A stretch of 64,000 nucleotides of DNA from NCBI RefSeq assembly GCF_902497555.1, contig NZ_CABVGP010000001.1:2584501-2648500 (forward strand). The letters run 5' to 3'. Made by a program: the position numbers and the translations under genes. The stretch comes from Amycolatopsis camponoti. Its GTDB lineage: Bacteria; Actinomycetota; Actinomycetes; Mycobacteriales; Pseudonocardiaceae. Positions 23,838-34,304 of the stretch are shown here, piece after piece. The notes under the pieces were generated by a model, which was given only the letters and a program-made list of their open reading frames with translations, was not told the origin of the DNA and ran no database searches. Position 1 is the first letter of the stretch. The number at the start of each line of letters is the position of its first letter.

Positions 23838-24719
23838 ATGATCGTCGTCACCGCTCCCACCGGGCAGATCGGCGGCAAGCTCGTCCCCACGCTGCTCGGG
23901 CGGGGCGAGCCGGTCCGCCTCGTCGTCCGGGACCCCGCCAAGCTGCCCGGCGACGTCCGGGAGCGAGCCGAAGTCGTCGTCGGGTCGCACCGCGATCGCG
24001 ACGTCCTGGACCACGCTCTCGACGGCGCCGACGCGCTGTTCTGGCTCATGCCGGCCGCCGCGACCGCGAGCAGTCCTTACGAGGCGTATGTGACCGCCTC
24101 CATTCCGGGTGCCGATGCCGTCGTCCGCCACGCGGTACCGCGCGTGGTGATCATTTCCGCGCTGGGGCGCGGCTCGCGGATCTACGCCGGGCACGTGTCG
24201 GCGTCACACGCGATGGAGGACCTCTTCCGCAGCACCGGCGCGCACGTGCGCGCACTGGCCCTGCCGACCTTCATGGACAACATCCTGCGGCAGGTGGCCG
24301 CGATCGGGAACGGGGTCGTCCCGGGCACCCTGCCCGCCGATTTCCGGATGCCGTGGATCGCGACCAAGGACATCGCCGCGCTCGCCGCCGGGTACCTGCT
24401 CGACCGCACCTGGACCGGGCAGGACTCGGTCGAGACCCTCGGCGGTGAGGACCTCTCGTACCACGACATCGCCGAAACCCTCGCCGACGTTCTCGGCACG
24501 CCCGTCCGGTACCAGCTCGGAGAACGCGCCGCGATCGAGCAGTTCCTCACCGGACGCGGGTTCTCCGACGCGATGGCCCGGTCCATGATGGACATGGACC
24601 GCGCCGGCGAACGCGGCATCAACAACACCACGCCGCGCACCGCCGAGAACACCACGCCCACCACCTTCCGCGAGTTCGCCGAAGAAACCGTCGGGCCGGC
24701 GGTGGCCGACCGAACCTGA
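23838..24719 (+). CDS. NmrA-like NAD(P)-binding protein
   Basis: The 293-residue product starts with MIVVTAPTGQIGGKLVPTLL, a Rossmann G-x-x-G-x-x-G-type nucleotide loop, and has the atypical-SDR NmrA layout (about 1-240). It lacks a clear Y-x-x-x-K pair, as is usual for NmrA proteins, which sense NAD(P) or reduce quinones. The substrate is unknown. It is divergent from a TetR gene, a common arrangement for redox-stress or xenobiotic response genes. Confidence 0.85.
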   Translation: MIVVTAPTGQIGGKLVPTLLGRGEPVRLVVRDPAKLPGDVRERAEVVVGSHRDRDVLDHALDGADALFWLMPAAATASSPYEAYVTASIPGADAVVRHAVPRVVIISALGRGSRIYAGHVSASHAMEDLFRSTGAHVRALALPTFMDNILRQVAAIGNGVVPGTLPADFRMPWIATKDIAALAAGYLLDRTWTGQDSVETLGGEDLSYHDIAETLADVLGTPVRYQLGERAAIEQFLTGRGFSDAMARSMMDMDRAGERGINNTTPRTAENTTPTTFREFAEETVGPAVADRT

Positions 24720-24724
24720 TCCCC

Positions 24725-25092
24725 TCAGCCGACGATGAGGACCAGCCGGCCGCGGACGTGGCCGGTCTCGCTCGCGTGGTGGGCTTCGGTGATGTCGGCC
24801 AAGGGAAAAGTCCGCTCGACCGGCAGCCAGAACTTGCCGGCTTCGACCAGCTCGCCGATGGTCGCCAGGGCGTGGAAGGCGTTGCCGTCGGCGAATCCGT
24901 TGCTGAAGTGCACGCCGTGCCGCTCGGCGCCGGCGAAGTCGGCGAGGGTGATCACGTCTTCGCGTCGCCGCCGGCGAGGCCGATCAGCTCGGGCAGGATT
25001 CCGTTGCCGGCGACGTCGAGCGCGACGTCGACGCCGTCGGGAACCAGCGCGCGGAGGCGGTCGGCCAGGCCGTCCCCGTAGGTCACCGGTTC
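24725..25092 (-). pseudogene. Remnant of a quinone/alcohol oxidoreductase (5' end lost, frameshifted)
   Basis: The last part of a medium-chain NADPH:quinone-oxidoreductase-like protein is recognisable: YGDGLADRLRALVPDGVDVALDVAGNG-ILPELIGLAGGDAK in one frame, then DVITLADFAGAERHGVHFS to HVRGRLVLIVG-stop in another. One base appears to be missing near 24956 (AAGACGTG where AAGGACGTG would join the frames). No start and no first half, including the catalytic and most of the nucleotide-binding region, exist upstream; the similarity ends at about 25092, next to a TetR remnant on the other strand. Not functional. Confidence 0.8.
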
Positions 25093-25093
25093 C

Positions 25094-25447
25094 GCGCACC
25101 CGTGGTCGCCCGCTCTGCTCGGCCGCCCGCTGCTCGGGCCCCATGTGCTGGCGCGCACCGAATTCATCCAGGCGATGCTCGTCCGGTCCGGCCTCGCGGG
25201 GCCGGAGCTCGCGTCCGCCACCCGGACGCTCGCGGGCTTCGTCCTCGGGGCGTCGATGGCGGACGCGACCTGGCGCCGGCTGGACGACCCGGCCGCCATC
25301 GCCAAGGTCCGCGCGCACATCCTCGGCTCCGCCCGGCGTTACCCCACCCTCAGCACGTCCGGGTTCGTCGACGCCGGGTGGCCGGACGACGAGCTGTTCG
25401 GGTTCGGCCTCGACCGGATCCTCGGTCAGCTCGTCGGCCCGAGCTGA
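25094..25447 (+). pseudogene. Remnant of a TetR regulator (C-terminal domain only)
   Basis: The frame running through HPWSPALLGRPLLGPHVLARTEF to DRILGQLVGPS-stop is the ligand-binding domain of a TetR protein. The helix-turn-helix half is missing. The sequence starts abruptly at about 25094, where the oxidoreductase remnant on the other strand also stops, so one deletion removed both 5' ends. An internal ATG codon could start a 100-residue product, but it would lack DNA binding. Confidence 0.75.
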
Positions 25448-25532
25448 TCGAAAGCGTCGATACCTCGGCCGAAAGTACGAGACGAGCGCGACTCAGCGGG
25501 TGGCGGGCGGCGCGGGGTCCTAATTTCCCGGT

Positions 25533-25979
25533 ATGACTACCGAAACGGTGCGGGAGAACCCGCCCAGCACGATCATCGCCGCGTTCTTCGGCTTCCTGGT
25601 GTCCACGGTCTCCTCGATCGCCGGCGCCGTGGTCATCCTCGGCTCGCGCGAAGAAATAGCCGCCGCCCTGCGCCGCACGAACGCCACCGTGTCACCGGAA
25701 CAGCTGGACAAGCTCACCCTGCTGGCCCAGGCCATCCCGGTCGCGATCGCCGCCGTCATCGCACTCGTCTACCTGTGGCTGTCGTTCAAGCTCAAGGCGG
25801 GCCGCAACTGGGCCCGCGTCACGCTCACCATCTTCACGTTGTTGCAGGCCGGTTCACTGGTCGCGACGGAGCCGTCGTGGGCGGGTTACGTCAGCTGCGG
25901 GGTGGCGGTCGTGGCGACCGTGCTGAGCTACGCGTCGCCCTCCAACCGCTACATCGCCGGGGTCCGGCGCGCGGGGTGA
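25533..25979 (+). CDS. Small four-helix membrane protein, function unknown
   Basis: I do not recognise this 148-residue protein. Four hydrophobic segments are visible, at about 12-35, 68-88, 95-115 and 122-140, with a charged loop (REEIAAALRRTNATVSPEQLDKL) between the first two. The segment SFKLKAGRNWARVTLTIFTLLQ resembles other small actinomycete integral membrane proteins. It stands 16 bp before a sensor kinase gene on the same strand and may share its transcript. Confidence 0.7.
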   Translation: MTTETVRENPPSTIIAAFFGFLVSTVSSIAGAVVILGSREEIAAALRRTNATVSPEQLDKLTLLAQAIPVAIAAVIALVYLWLSFKLKAGRNWARVTLTIFTLLQAGSLVATEPSWAGYVSCGVAVVATVLSYASPSNRYIAGVRRAG

Positions 25980-25995
25980 CCCCGGCCGGTGGATC

Positions 25996-27195
25996 ATGAC
26001 GCCCATGCGCACAGCGGGGAACCGCGCCCGGCACAGCATGCTCGGCCCCGAGATCGCGGTGCTGGCCGCGGCCGTCGTCGCCGATGCGGTGCTGGTCGTG
26101 CGCGGGCCCGGTGGGGACCACGGGTGGGCGGCCCCGCTGGCCGGGATCCTGGCGTCCACGGGTACGGCGATCCCGGTGCTGGCCGTGCTGCGGCGGCGCT
26201 TCCCCCGCCACATCGGCGTGCTGGGAAGCGTCGTCGTCGCGCTGTCGGTGGTCGCCACGATCGTGCCGCTCGCCGGGCACACGCGGAGCGAGCCGCCGAT
26301 CTCCGAGGTCGTGGCCGCCGGGATCCTCGCCGCCGCGGCCGGGCGCAGGCTCGAGCCGAAGCACGCGGCCGCGCTGGTGCCGGCGCTGGGTGTCGTGATG
26401 ATCGCCGCGCCGTTGCTCCGCTACGGTTCCGGCGCGCCGGAGGCGCTGGTGGCGGTGGCCGCCGCGGCGTACTGGGGCGCGTGCCTCGGGGTCGGGCTCC
26501 TCCTGCGGGCGGCGGACGCCCGGCAGCGGGACGCGCTGGAGCGGGCGCGCGGCCAGGAACGCCTGCAGCTGGCCCGGGAACTGCACGACCTGGTGTCCCA
26601 CCACGTCAGCGGAATCGTCGTCCGGGTGCAGGCGGCCCGCGCGATCACCGAAGCGGATCCGGACATCGGCGACCACGCCGCGGTGTACCGCGAGATCGAA
26701 GAGGCCGGGGGTGCCGCGCTGGCCGCCGCACGGCAGCTCGTCGGGATGCTGCGGGACACCGAAGACGTGCCCCCGCCGTCGGGCGCCGCGCTCGGGGACG
26801 CGGTGCGCGCGGCCGCCGGTTCCGCCGCCCGGGTGGACGTCGCGGAGGAACTGGACCGGCTTCCCGTGCCGGCGCAGCTGGCGACGACCCTCCACCGCGT
26901 CGTGACCGAAGCCCTGACCAACGTCCGCAGGCACGCGCCGGCGGCGACCGAAGTGTCGGTCTCCGCGCGCGTCGAGGTCGACGATCTCGTGCTCGAGGTG
27001 CGCAACAACGGTGTCCCGGCGAATCCGCTGCCGTCGCCGGGCGGGTTCGGGATCATCGGCATGACCGAGCGCCTCGCGATGCTGGGCGGCGAGCTGACCG
27101 CGGGCCGCGAGGCCGGCTCGTGCTGGCGGGTCTCGGCCCGTCTTCCGCTCGGCGCCGAGGACGCGCCCTTCGAGTCGTTGTCGCGGGGGATCTGA
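25996..27195 (+). CDS. Sensor histidine kinase, NarL/LuxR type
   Basis: The 399-residue protein has about five or six N-terminal membrane segments (about 15-175), a HisKA_3 dimerisation domain with the phosphorylated His in LARELHDLVSHHVSG (about 195-255) and an HATPase_c domain (about 285-385, with ALTNVRRHAP and GGFGIIGMTERL). There is no large sensor loop, so it probably senses the membrane or a small signal. Its stop overlaps the start of the response regulator by one base (TGATG), forming a two-component operon. Confidence 0.9.
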   Translation: MTPMRTAGNRARHSMLGPEIAVLAAAVVADAVLVVRGPGGDHGWAAPLAGILASTGTAIPVLAVLRRRFPRHIGVLGSVVVALSVVATIVPLAGHTRSEPPISEVVAAGILAAAAGRRLEPKHAAALVPALGVVMIAAPLLRYGSGAPEALVAVAAAAYWGACLGVGLLLRAADARQRDALERARGQERLQLARELHDLVSHHVSGIVVRVQAARAITEADPDIGDHAAVYREIEEAGGAALAAARQLVGMLRDTEDVPPPSGAALGDAVRAAAGSAARVDVAEELDRLPVPAQLATTLHRVVTEALTNVRRHAPAATEVSVSARVEVDDLVLEVRNNGVPANPLPSPGGFGIIGMTERLAMLGGELTAGREAGSCWRVSARLPLGAEDAPFESLSRGI

Positions 27196-27845
27196 TGACC
27201 ATCCGGGTGCTCGTCGCCGACGACCAAGCCATGGTGCGCACCGGTTTCCGGCTGGTGCTGACCGCCGCACCGGACATCGAGGTGATCGCCGAGGCCGCCG
27301 ACGGGGAGGCCGCGGTCCGGCTGGCGCGGAAGCTGCGGCCGGACGTGACCCTGATGGACATCCGGATGCCGGGCGTGGACGGTCTCCGGGCGACCGAGCT
27401 GCTGGCCGGGCCGGCCGTCGCGGACCCGCTGCGGGTCGTGGTCGTGACGACGTACGACGCCGACGAGAACGTCTACGCCGCCCTGCTCGGCGGCGCGTGC
27501 GGGTTCCTGCTCAAGGACGCCGGCCCGCGGATGCTGGTGGACGCCGTCCGCGCGGCGGCCGGCGGTGAGGCGATGGTCTCGCCGTCGGTGACCTTGCGCT
27601 TGCTGGCCCGGTTCACCGAGAAAGCCCGGTGGCGCGCGCAGGGAACGCCGGCCCTGCTGACCGACCGGGAATCCGACGTCGTGCTCGCGGTCGCCCGGGG
27701 CCGCACCAACGCCGAGATCGCCGACGAGCTGGGCGTCTCGCTGTCGACGGTCAAGACGCACCTGGCCGGCGTGCAGCGCAAGCTCGAACTCCGGAACCGC
27801 ACGGAGATCGCGGTGTGGGCGTGGCAGCGTGGTTTGCTCGGGTGA
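27195..27845 (+). CDS. LuxR-type response regulator
   Basis: The 216-residue protein has a receiver domain (about 3-120) with VADDQ acids, the phospho-acceptor Asp in DVTLMDIRMPGVDG and the conserved Lys in FLLKDAGP, and a LuxR helix-turn-helix (about 150-212, LTDRESDVVLAVARGRTNAEIADELGVS). It is the partner of the overlapping kinase gene. Confidence 0.93.
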   Translation: MTIRVLVADDQAMVRTGFRLVLTAAPDIEVIAEAADGEAAVRLARKLRPDVTLMDIRMPGVDGLRATELLAGPAVADPLRVVVVTTYDADENVYAALLGGACGFLLKDAGPRMLVDAVRAAAGGEAMVSPSVTLRLLARFTEKARWRAQGTPALLTDRESDVVLAVARGRTNAEIADELGVSLSTVKTHLAGVQRKLELRNRTEIAVWAWQRGLLG

Positions 27846-27894
27846 GCCCGTCCTCGACCGGTGTGCGAAACTCGCCGGGTGTGGAGTCAGCGCG

Positions 27895-28413
27895 ATGACC
27901 GCCCCGCCTGATCCGGCCCCGGAACCGGCCGGCCCCCGACGAACGGCCGAGGTGCCGGAGCGGCTGGGGATGGCGGGTCGCCGGGTGGTCCAGGCGGTGC
28001 TGGACCAGGCTCTCGCCGTCGGGGTGGGGGTTTTCGCCGCGCTTGCGGCCGGGCTCGTCACCATTCCCTTGCTGCGGTGGGGCTGGGTGCCGCCGAAGCT
28101 GATCCTCTGGGCACCCGCGATCACGTTCATCGCGGTCTTCTACGCCGCCGACATCGTGATCCAGATCTGGATTCCGGTGCGGCGCGGTGGGGTCACCCCG
28201 GGCATGCTCGTGATGGGCTTGCGGGTCGAGACCCTGCGGGGCGGCCGGCCGAGCGGGCGTGCCTACCTGGTCCGCTGGGTGCTCCTCACGATCGATGGCC
28301 TGCTGCTGGGTCTGGTGGCGGTCGTCAGCGTGGTCGTGACCCGGCGACGCCAGCGGATCGGCGACCTGGTCGCGCGGACTCTCGTGGTCCGCGCGGAGGG
28401 CGATCGGCGCTGA
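27895..28413 (+). CDS. RDD-family membrane protein
   Basis: The 172-residue protein has three membrane segments (about 38-60, 75-97 and 128-148). The RDD-type pattern is partly visible: the start of the domain has RVVQAVLDQALA rather than R-x-x-D-D, the middle has TPGMLVMGLRV, and the end RRRQRIGDLVARTLVV. ATG 27895 follows GGAG by 8 nt. Function is unknown; it lies between a two-component system and a Ser/Thr kinase. Confidence 0.8.
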   Translation: MTAPPDPAPEPAGPRRTAEVPERLGMAGRRVVQAVLDQALAVGVGVFAALAAGLVTIPLLRWGWVPPKLILWAPAITFIAVFYAADIVIQIWIPVRRGGVTPGMLVMGLRVETLRGGRPSGRAYLVRWVLLTIDGLLLGLVAVVSVVVTRRRQRIGDLVARTLVVRAEGDRR

Positions 28414-28488
28414 GGCCGGTCCCGTGTTCCGGGCCACTCGTGTTTACCCCGCCCCGCGTTCCGGGTACCGGGTAGGACCACGAGCCGG

Positions 28489-29688
28489 ATGGGGTACCTG
28501 CCGATGACGAGCGAACTGACGAACGAACTGCCGGACGTGATCGCCGGGCGGTACGAGGTCGGTTCGCCGATCGGCAGCGGAGCCACGGCCCTGGTCTACC
28601 GGGCCTTCGACCGGGAGCTGGGGCGCGCGGTCGCCATCAAGGTCTACGACCGCCGAGCGATGGCCGTGGAGGAGCTGCGCCGGGCGCGGGAGAAGACGCT
28701 GCTGGCCAGCGTCCACCACCCGCGGGTCGTCGCGTTGTTCGACAGCGGCACCGAAGGGGACCGGCCGTACCTGGTGATGCAGCTGGTCGACGGGGAGAAC
28801 CTCGCCGAGCGGCTGGCCGCCGGGCCGTTCACCGCGGACGAGGTCGGCGAGCTGGGGGTCCGGCTGGCGGACGCGCTCGCCCACGTCCACGCCCGGCACA
28901 TCGTGCACCGCGACCTGAAACCCGCGAACGTCCTGCTCGGTCCCGACGGTCCGCTGATCACCGACTTCGGCATCGCGCACGCGCTGGATTCCACGCACAT
29001 CACCGGTACCGGCCTGGTCACCGGCACGGCGGCGTACCTGGCGCCGGAGCAGATCCTGGGGGAGCCGGCCGGCCCGCCGGCCGACATCTACGCCCTCGGC
29101 CTGATCCTGATCGAGTGCCTGACCGCGCAGCGCGAGTTCCCCGGCACCCTGGCGGAATCGGCGATGGCTCGGCTGCACCGGGCGCCGTGCGTGCCCGCCG
29201 GCACGCCCGATCCGATCGCGCACGCGCTGACCCGGATGACCGCCCGCGAACCCGCGGACCGGCCGAGTGCCGCGCAGCTGCCGGAGTTGCTGCGCGGCCC
29301 TTCCCCCACTCTCGACGAGGTCCCGCTCGCCGCCGCGGCGCCCACGCGCAGACGGCGGGTGGTGGCCGCGGCCGGTGTCCTGGCGGCCGCGGCGGCCGCC
29401 GCGGCCGCGGTGGTGCTCACCGGGCAGGCCGATCCCGGGAACCCCCCGGCCCGGTTGCCCGAGGCCGCACCGCCCACCAGTTCCGTCGTCCTGCCGTCCC
29501 AGGTGACGGCGTCGGCCGTCGTGGTGGTCTCGTCGCAGGCCGCGAGGCCTGTGTCCCACGGTGTGGTGGCCGCCGCACCGCCGAAAGCCGGTGCGGGGCC
29601 CGGCAAGGGCCCGGCGAAGCCGGAGGGCGGTCGTCACCCGGACGCCGGGAAGGCCAAGGGCAAGGGCGGGACGCCCGGGAAACCGTGA
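28489..29688 (+). CDS. Membrane serine/threonine protein kinase
   Basis: The 399-residue protein has a Hanks-type kinase domain (about 20-270) with IGSGATALVY, the ATP Lys in VAIKVYD, the catalytic loop HRDLKPANVLL, the DFG motif and APEQ. A membrane helix follows (about 290-315, after the basic TRRRRV), then an outward tail rich in Ala, Pro, Ser, Lys and Gly with no PASTA domain. The second ATG (28504) could also be the start. The sensed signal is unknown. Confidence 0.9.
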   Translation: MGYLPMTSELTNELPDVIAGRYEVGSPIGSGATALVYRAFDRELGRAVAIKVYDRRAMAVEELRRAREKTLLASVHHPRVVALFDSGTEGDRPYLVMQLVDGENLAERLAAGPFTADEVGELGVRLADALAHVHARHIVHRDLKPANVLLGPDGPLITDFGIAHALDSTHITGTGLVTGTAAYLAPEQILGEPAGPPADIYALGLILIECLTAQREFPGTLAESAMARLHRAPCVPAGTPDPIAHALTRMTAREPADRPSAAQLPELLRGPSPTLDEVPLAAAAPTRRRRVVAAAGVLAAAAAAAAAVVLTGQADPGNPPARLPEAAPPTSSVVLPSQVTASAVVVVSSQAARPVSHGVVAAAPPKAGAGPGKGPAKPEGGRHPDAGKAKGKGGTPGKP

Positions 29689-29691
29689 CCG

Positions 29692-29740
29692 CACGGGTGG
29701 CTCGTTCGCCGGCGCAGCTCGCGCGGACGAGCCACCCGTG
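29692..29740. terminator. Bidirectional terminator between kinase and xylanase genes
   Basis: CACGGGTGGCTCGT (29692-29705) pairs perfectly with ACGAGCCACCCGTG (29727-29740). The two genes converge here, with stops 3 bp and 6 bp from the stem. Confidence 0.75.
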
Positions 29741-29746
29741 GGCACC

Positions 29747-31210
<1,464 letters not shown>

Positions 31211-31255
31211 TTACCGCCAGCAGAAGAACACGGTGGATCGCCGGCCCGCAAAGAG

Positions 31256-31271
31256 TTTCGATCGACTTTCG
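31256..31271. promoter_or_regulatory. Paired CGAAA elements upstream of the GH10-CBM2 gene
   Basis: TTTCG-ATCGAC-TTTCG, read in the gene's direction as CGAAA-N6-CGAAA. Repeated CGAAA pentamers are reported upstream of streptomycete xylanase genes. The rest of 31130-31322 shows no gene. Confidence 0.45.
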
Positions 31272-31322
31272 GTCCCCGGACCGGGGCAGGTGCTCAGGCG
31301 AACGAACCGGGAAGTGCCGCGC

Positions 31323-32303
31323 TTACCGGCGTCGCGCGTCGTCCAGGCGCCGGGCCTGGGCGGCCTGCTCGAACGGCGTGTCGCCCGCCGGGTGACGATC
31401 GCCCAGTCCGGCGAACAACGCCGCCACCTTCACCGAGTCGTGGTGGGAGGCGAATTCGGCGAGCGCGGGGTCCGTGGCCGCCAGCACCTGCCGGAACCGG
31501 AGCTCCGCGAGCGGGCCGAGGCGGTCGTAGATCTGCAGGAAGACCTTCTGGGCCCGGTCGCGTGCCCAGTCGGCGGGCAGCAGTTCGGCGGGCAGGTCGG
31601 GGTCGGACTCCGGGAACCGGCGCCAGTCGACGCGCAGCTCGGTGCGCGTGCGGAAGGCCTGCGCCGGGCTGATCAGGCCGGCGTCCAGGCCGGTGAGCAC
31701 CTGCTCGTACTGCTCGACGAACTGCTCGTACTCCCGGGCGAGGGGCTCGAGGTCGAACGCCGCGACCGCCGCGGCCGGCCCCGGGGCCTCGGTGGCGCGG
31801 AAGACCGTCGCGCTGCGGAGACCGAGCTCGTCCAGTGCGGTCAGCGCCGGTCCGGTCAGGTCGTGCGGGCTGACCCACACCCCGTCGTAGAGCGCGGCGA
31901 ACCGCAGGACCCGCAGCCGTGACCGCAGCGCGGTGCGCAGGCCGCGGTCCTGTTCCGGCACCGAGAAGGTGACCACGGTCCACTGCCCGTCCCAGTCGGG
32001 TGCGGTCGTGCCGAAGGTCAGCATCCGGTGCGTGCGCTCGATGATGACCTCGGACGTGCGGGCCGGGATGCCGTACGCCGTCGTCCGCCCGCTGCGGGAC
32101 ACGGTGAGCAGGCCGCGGGCGGCGAGCCGGCGGATCGCCGCCCGCGCGCTCGCCGGGCTGATGTCGAACTCGCCGAGCAGCTCCACCAGCGCGGCCGACG
32201 GGATGTGCTCGTCGCGCCAGTACCAGAAGTCGCCGAGCAGGGAAGTCAGGAGCAGCTGCGGTTCGGCTCCCTGCTGAGCGCGGGGCAGCGGGCCGGTCGT
32301 CAT
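31323..32303 (-). CDS. PaaX-family transcriptional regulator
   Basis: The 326-residue protein has a PaaX N-terminal winged helix (about 15-85: LLTSLLGDFWYWRDEHIPSAALVELLGEF and SPASARAAIRRLAARGLL), a central domain (about 95-195, WTVVTFSVPEQDRGLRTALRSRLRVLRFA) and a C-terminal helical domain (about 205-310). Known PaaX repressors bind phenylacetyl-CoA, a CoA thioester. The gene is divergent from the ABC/CoA-transferase operon at 32515, so a CoA thioester made by that operon is a natural candidate effector (inference). Confidence 0.88.
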   Translation of the reverse strand: MTTGPLPRAQQGAEPQLLLTSLLGDFWYWRDEHIPSAALVELLGEFDISPASARAAIRRLAARGLLTVSRSGRTTAYGIPARTSEVIIERTHRMLTFGTTAPDWDGQWTVVTFSVPEQDRGLRTALRSRLRVLRFAALYDGVWVSPHDLTGPALTALDELGLRSATVFRATEAPGPAAAVAAFDLEPLAREYEQFVEQYEQVLTGLDAGLISPAQAFRTRTELRVDWRRFPESDPDLPAELLPADWARDRAQKVFLQIYDRLGPLAELRFRQVLAATDPALAEFASHHDSVKVAALFAGLGDRHPAGDTPFEQAAQARRLDDARRR

Positions 32304-32390
32304 CGCGCGCCTGCCTCTTCCGGGGTTCGGCTCGGCGGTCGGCCGGAGCTGCCCACCGCGGGTGTCCATGGTGGCAGTGCGCTCCGCCCG

Positions 32391-32430
32391 GTCGCATCGA
32401 GGGGTTGAATCACGCGACACATCATGCGAC
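32391..32430. promoter_or_regulatory. Possible operator in the PaaX/ABC divergent region
   Basis: GTCGCAT (32391-32397) and ATGCGAC (32424-32430) are exact inverted copies 26 bp apart; a TTGAAT -35-like box lies between them at 32405. PaaX sites are long and imperfect, so this is only suggestive. Confidence 0.3.
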
Positions 32431-32514
32431 GATCGGCGCCCAGATAGCAACCAATTGATTCTTCAGGTTCCCTCGCCGCCCGGCCAGGACGGCCTTCCCC
32501 AGGAAGAAAACGAC

Positions 32515-33432
32515 ATGGGTTCCTCTCTTCGTCAATGGCGTCGAAGCTCGCTCGCCGTGGTCGCCGCCGGGCTCGTCCTGGCCGGCTGCACGGTCGACGA
32601 CGGTGCGGCCCCGGCGCCCACGGCCGCCGCGCTGACCACCGACCAGGCGCTGCACGACCAGCTGCCGCAGGCGGTCAAGGACTCGGGCGTCCTCCGGTTC
32701 GCCGGGGACTCCCACCCGCCGTACCGGACCGTCGGCCCGGACGGCAAGACGGTCACCGGCATCGACCACGACTTCCAGGAAGCGCTCGGCCAGCTCCTGG
32801 GCGTGCGCACGGAAACCACCATCGTCAGCGGGCTCCCGGCCGCGCTGCAGGGCATGCTGAGCGGCCGTTACGAAGCCTTCAACGGACCCGTCAAGGCCAC
32901 CGCCGAACGCGAGAAGCAGTTCGACACCGTCACGTGGATGACCACCCGCACCTCCTACGTGATCCCCGAGGGCTCCGCCGCGGGCGTCAAGCAGGCCGCC
33001 GACCTGTGCGGCAAGCGCGTCGCGGTGGTCACGGCCAGCGTCGTGGAGGACCAGCTCGCCAAGCTGTCCGCCTTCTGCGAACGCTCGCGGAAGGCGGCGG
33101 TGCAGGTGGTCGGGCTCGACGACACGAACGCCACCCTGCTGGCCGCGAAGTCCGGCCGCGCCGAGGCCTCCGGGATGACCCAGGCGGCCGCGATCGACGT
33201 GACCACCCAGCAGAAGGGGCAGTACCAGTACGTGACCCAGACCGAGGAGCAGGGCGCCACGAAGGACAACCTCGCGCTCTACACGCCGAAGTCCGGCAAG
33301 CTGGGCCCGGTGCTGCAGAAGGCCTTCGAGGAGCTGTTCCGCAACGGTACCTACCCGCGGATCATGCAGCACTGGGGCCTCGAGGACGTGACGGTCCCGC
33401 AGCCGCTGTTCGACGTGGCCTCCGCGAAATGA
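32515..33432 (+). CDS. ABC transporter substrate-binding lipoprotein (family 3 type), copy 1
   Basis: The 305-residue protein has a lipoprotein signal with lipobox LAGC (Cys about 25) and a periplasmic-binding domain of the SBP_bac_3 class (about 45-295), with VLRFAGDSHPPYRTV, ITGIDHDFQEALG-like ligand residues and a KYVTQTEEQGATKD segment. Family 3 proteins bind amino acids and other small polar molecules. It opens a seven-gene run in which every junction overlaps by 4 bp. A close paralogue follows the run at 39704. Confidence 0.88.
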   Translation: MGSSLRQWRRSSLAVVAAGLVLAGCTVDDGAAPAPTAAALTTDQALHDQLPQAVKDSGVLRFAGDSHPPYRTVGPDGKTVTGIDHDFQEALGQLLGVRTETTIVSGLPAALQGMLSGRYEAFNGPVKATAEREKQFDTVTWMTTRTSYVIPEGSAAGVKQAADLCGKRVAVVTASVVEDQLAKLSAFCERSRKAAVQVVGLDDTNATLLAAKSGRAEASGMTQAAAIDVTTQQKGQYQYVTQTEEQGATKDNLALYTPKSGKLGPVLQKAFEELFRNGTYPRIMQHWGLEDVTVPQPLFDVASAK

Positions 33433-34304
33433 CCGCGGTGTCCACTGTGGAAAAGACGTCGGCGGCCGGTGACGACGTCGCCGCCGCCCGCGGCCGCTTC
33501 CGCCCGCTGCGCTGGCTGTTCGTGCTCGTGCTGGCCGTGGTGCTGGCCCAGCTGGTCGTCTTCCTGGTCGGCAACCCCCGGTTCCAGTGGGACGTCGTCG
33601 CGAAGTACCTCTTCGAAAAGAGCGTCCTGGCCGGCCTCGGCACCACGGTGCTGCTCGCGGTCGCCGCGATGGTGCTCGGTTCGCTGGCCGGCGGGGTGGT
33701 CGCGGCGATGCAGCTGAGCGGGTTCGGGCCCGCCCGGTGGGTGGCGACCCTGTGGGTGGGCCTGTTCCGCGGCATCCCGCCGCTGGTGCAGCTGATCTTC
33801 TGGTTCAACCTCGCCTACCTGCTGCCCCGGCTCTCGCTCGGCATCCCGTTCGGCCCGGTCTTCGGCAGCTGGGACGCCAACAGCGTCATCACGCCGCTGA
33901 CGGCCGCGGTGATCGGCCTGTCGCTGGTCGAATCGGCGTACCTGGCGGAGATCTTCCGCGCCGGGGTGACGTCGGTCGACCCCGGACAGCGCGACGCGGC
34001 CCGCGCGATGGGCTACCCGCCGGGCCAGACGCTGCTGCGGATCGTGCTGCCGCAGGCGATGCGCGTGATCATCCCGCCCGCGGGCAGCCAGTTCATCAAC
34101 GTGCTCAAGGGCACCGCGCTGGTGTCGGTCATCGCGATGTCGGACCTGCTGCACTCGGTGCAGGTCATCTACAACCGCACCTACGAGATCGTGCCGATGC
34201 TGCTGGTCGCCTGCTTCTGGTACCTGGTCGTGGTCACCGTCCTGACGGCCGGGCAACGCCGGCTGGAACGCCGGTTCTCCCGCGGGCACCGGAGTGCGCG
34301 ATGA
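33429..34304 (+). CDS. ABC transporter permease (polar amino acid type)
   Basis: The 291-residue protein has about five or six membrane helices and a BPD_transp_1 domain (about 65-280), with the coupling motif [29 protein letters not shown]. The start ATG overlaps the preceding TGA by 4 bp. A long N-terminal extension precedes the first helix (about 30-50). Confidence 0.9.
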   Translation: MTAVSTVEKTSAAGDDVAAARGRFRPLRWLFVLVLAVVLAQLVVFLVGNPRFQWDVVAKYLFEKSVLAGLGTTVLLAVAAMVLGSLAGGVVAAMQLSGFGPARWVATLWVGLFRGIPPLVQLIFWFNLAYLLPRLSLGIPFGPVFGSWDANSVITPLTAAVIGLSLVESAYLAEIFRAGVTSVDPGQRDAARAMGYPPGQTLLRIVLPQAMRVIIPPAGSQFINVLKGTALVSVIAMSDLLHSVQVIYNRTYEIVPMLLVACFWYLVVVTVLTAGQRRLERRFSRGHRSAR

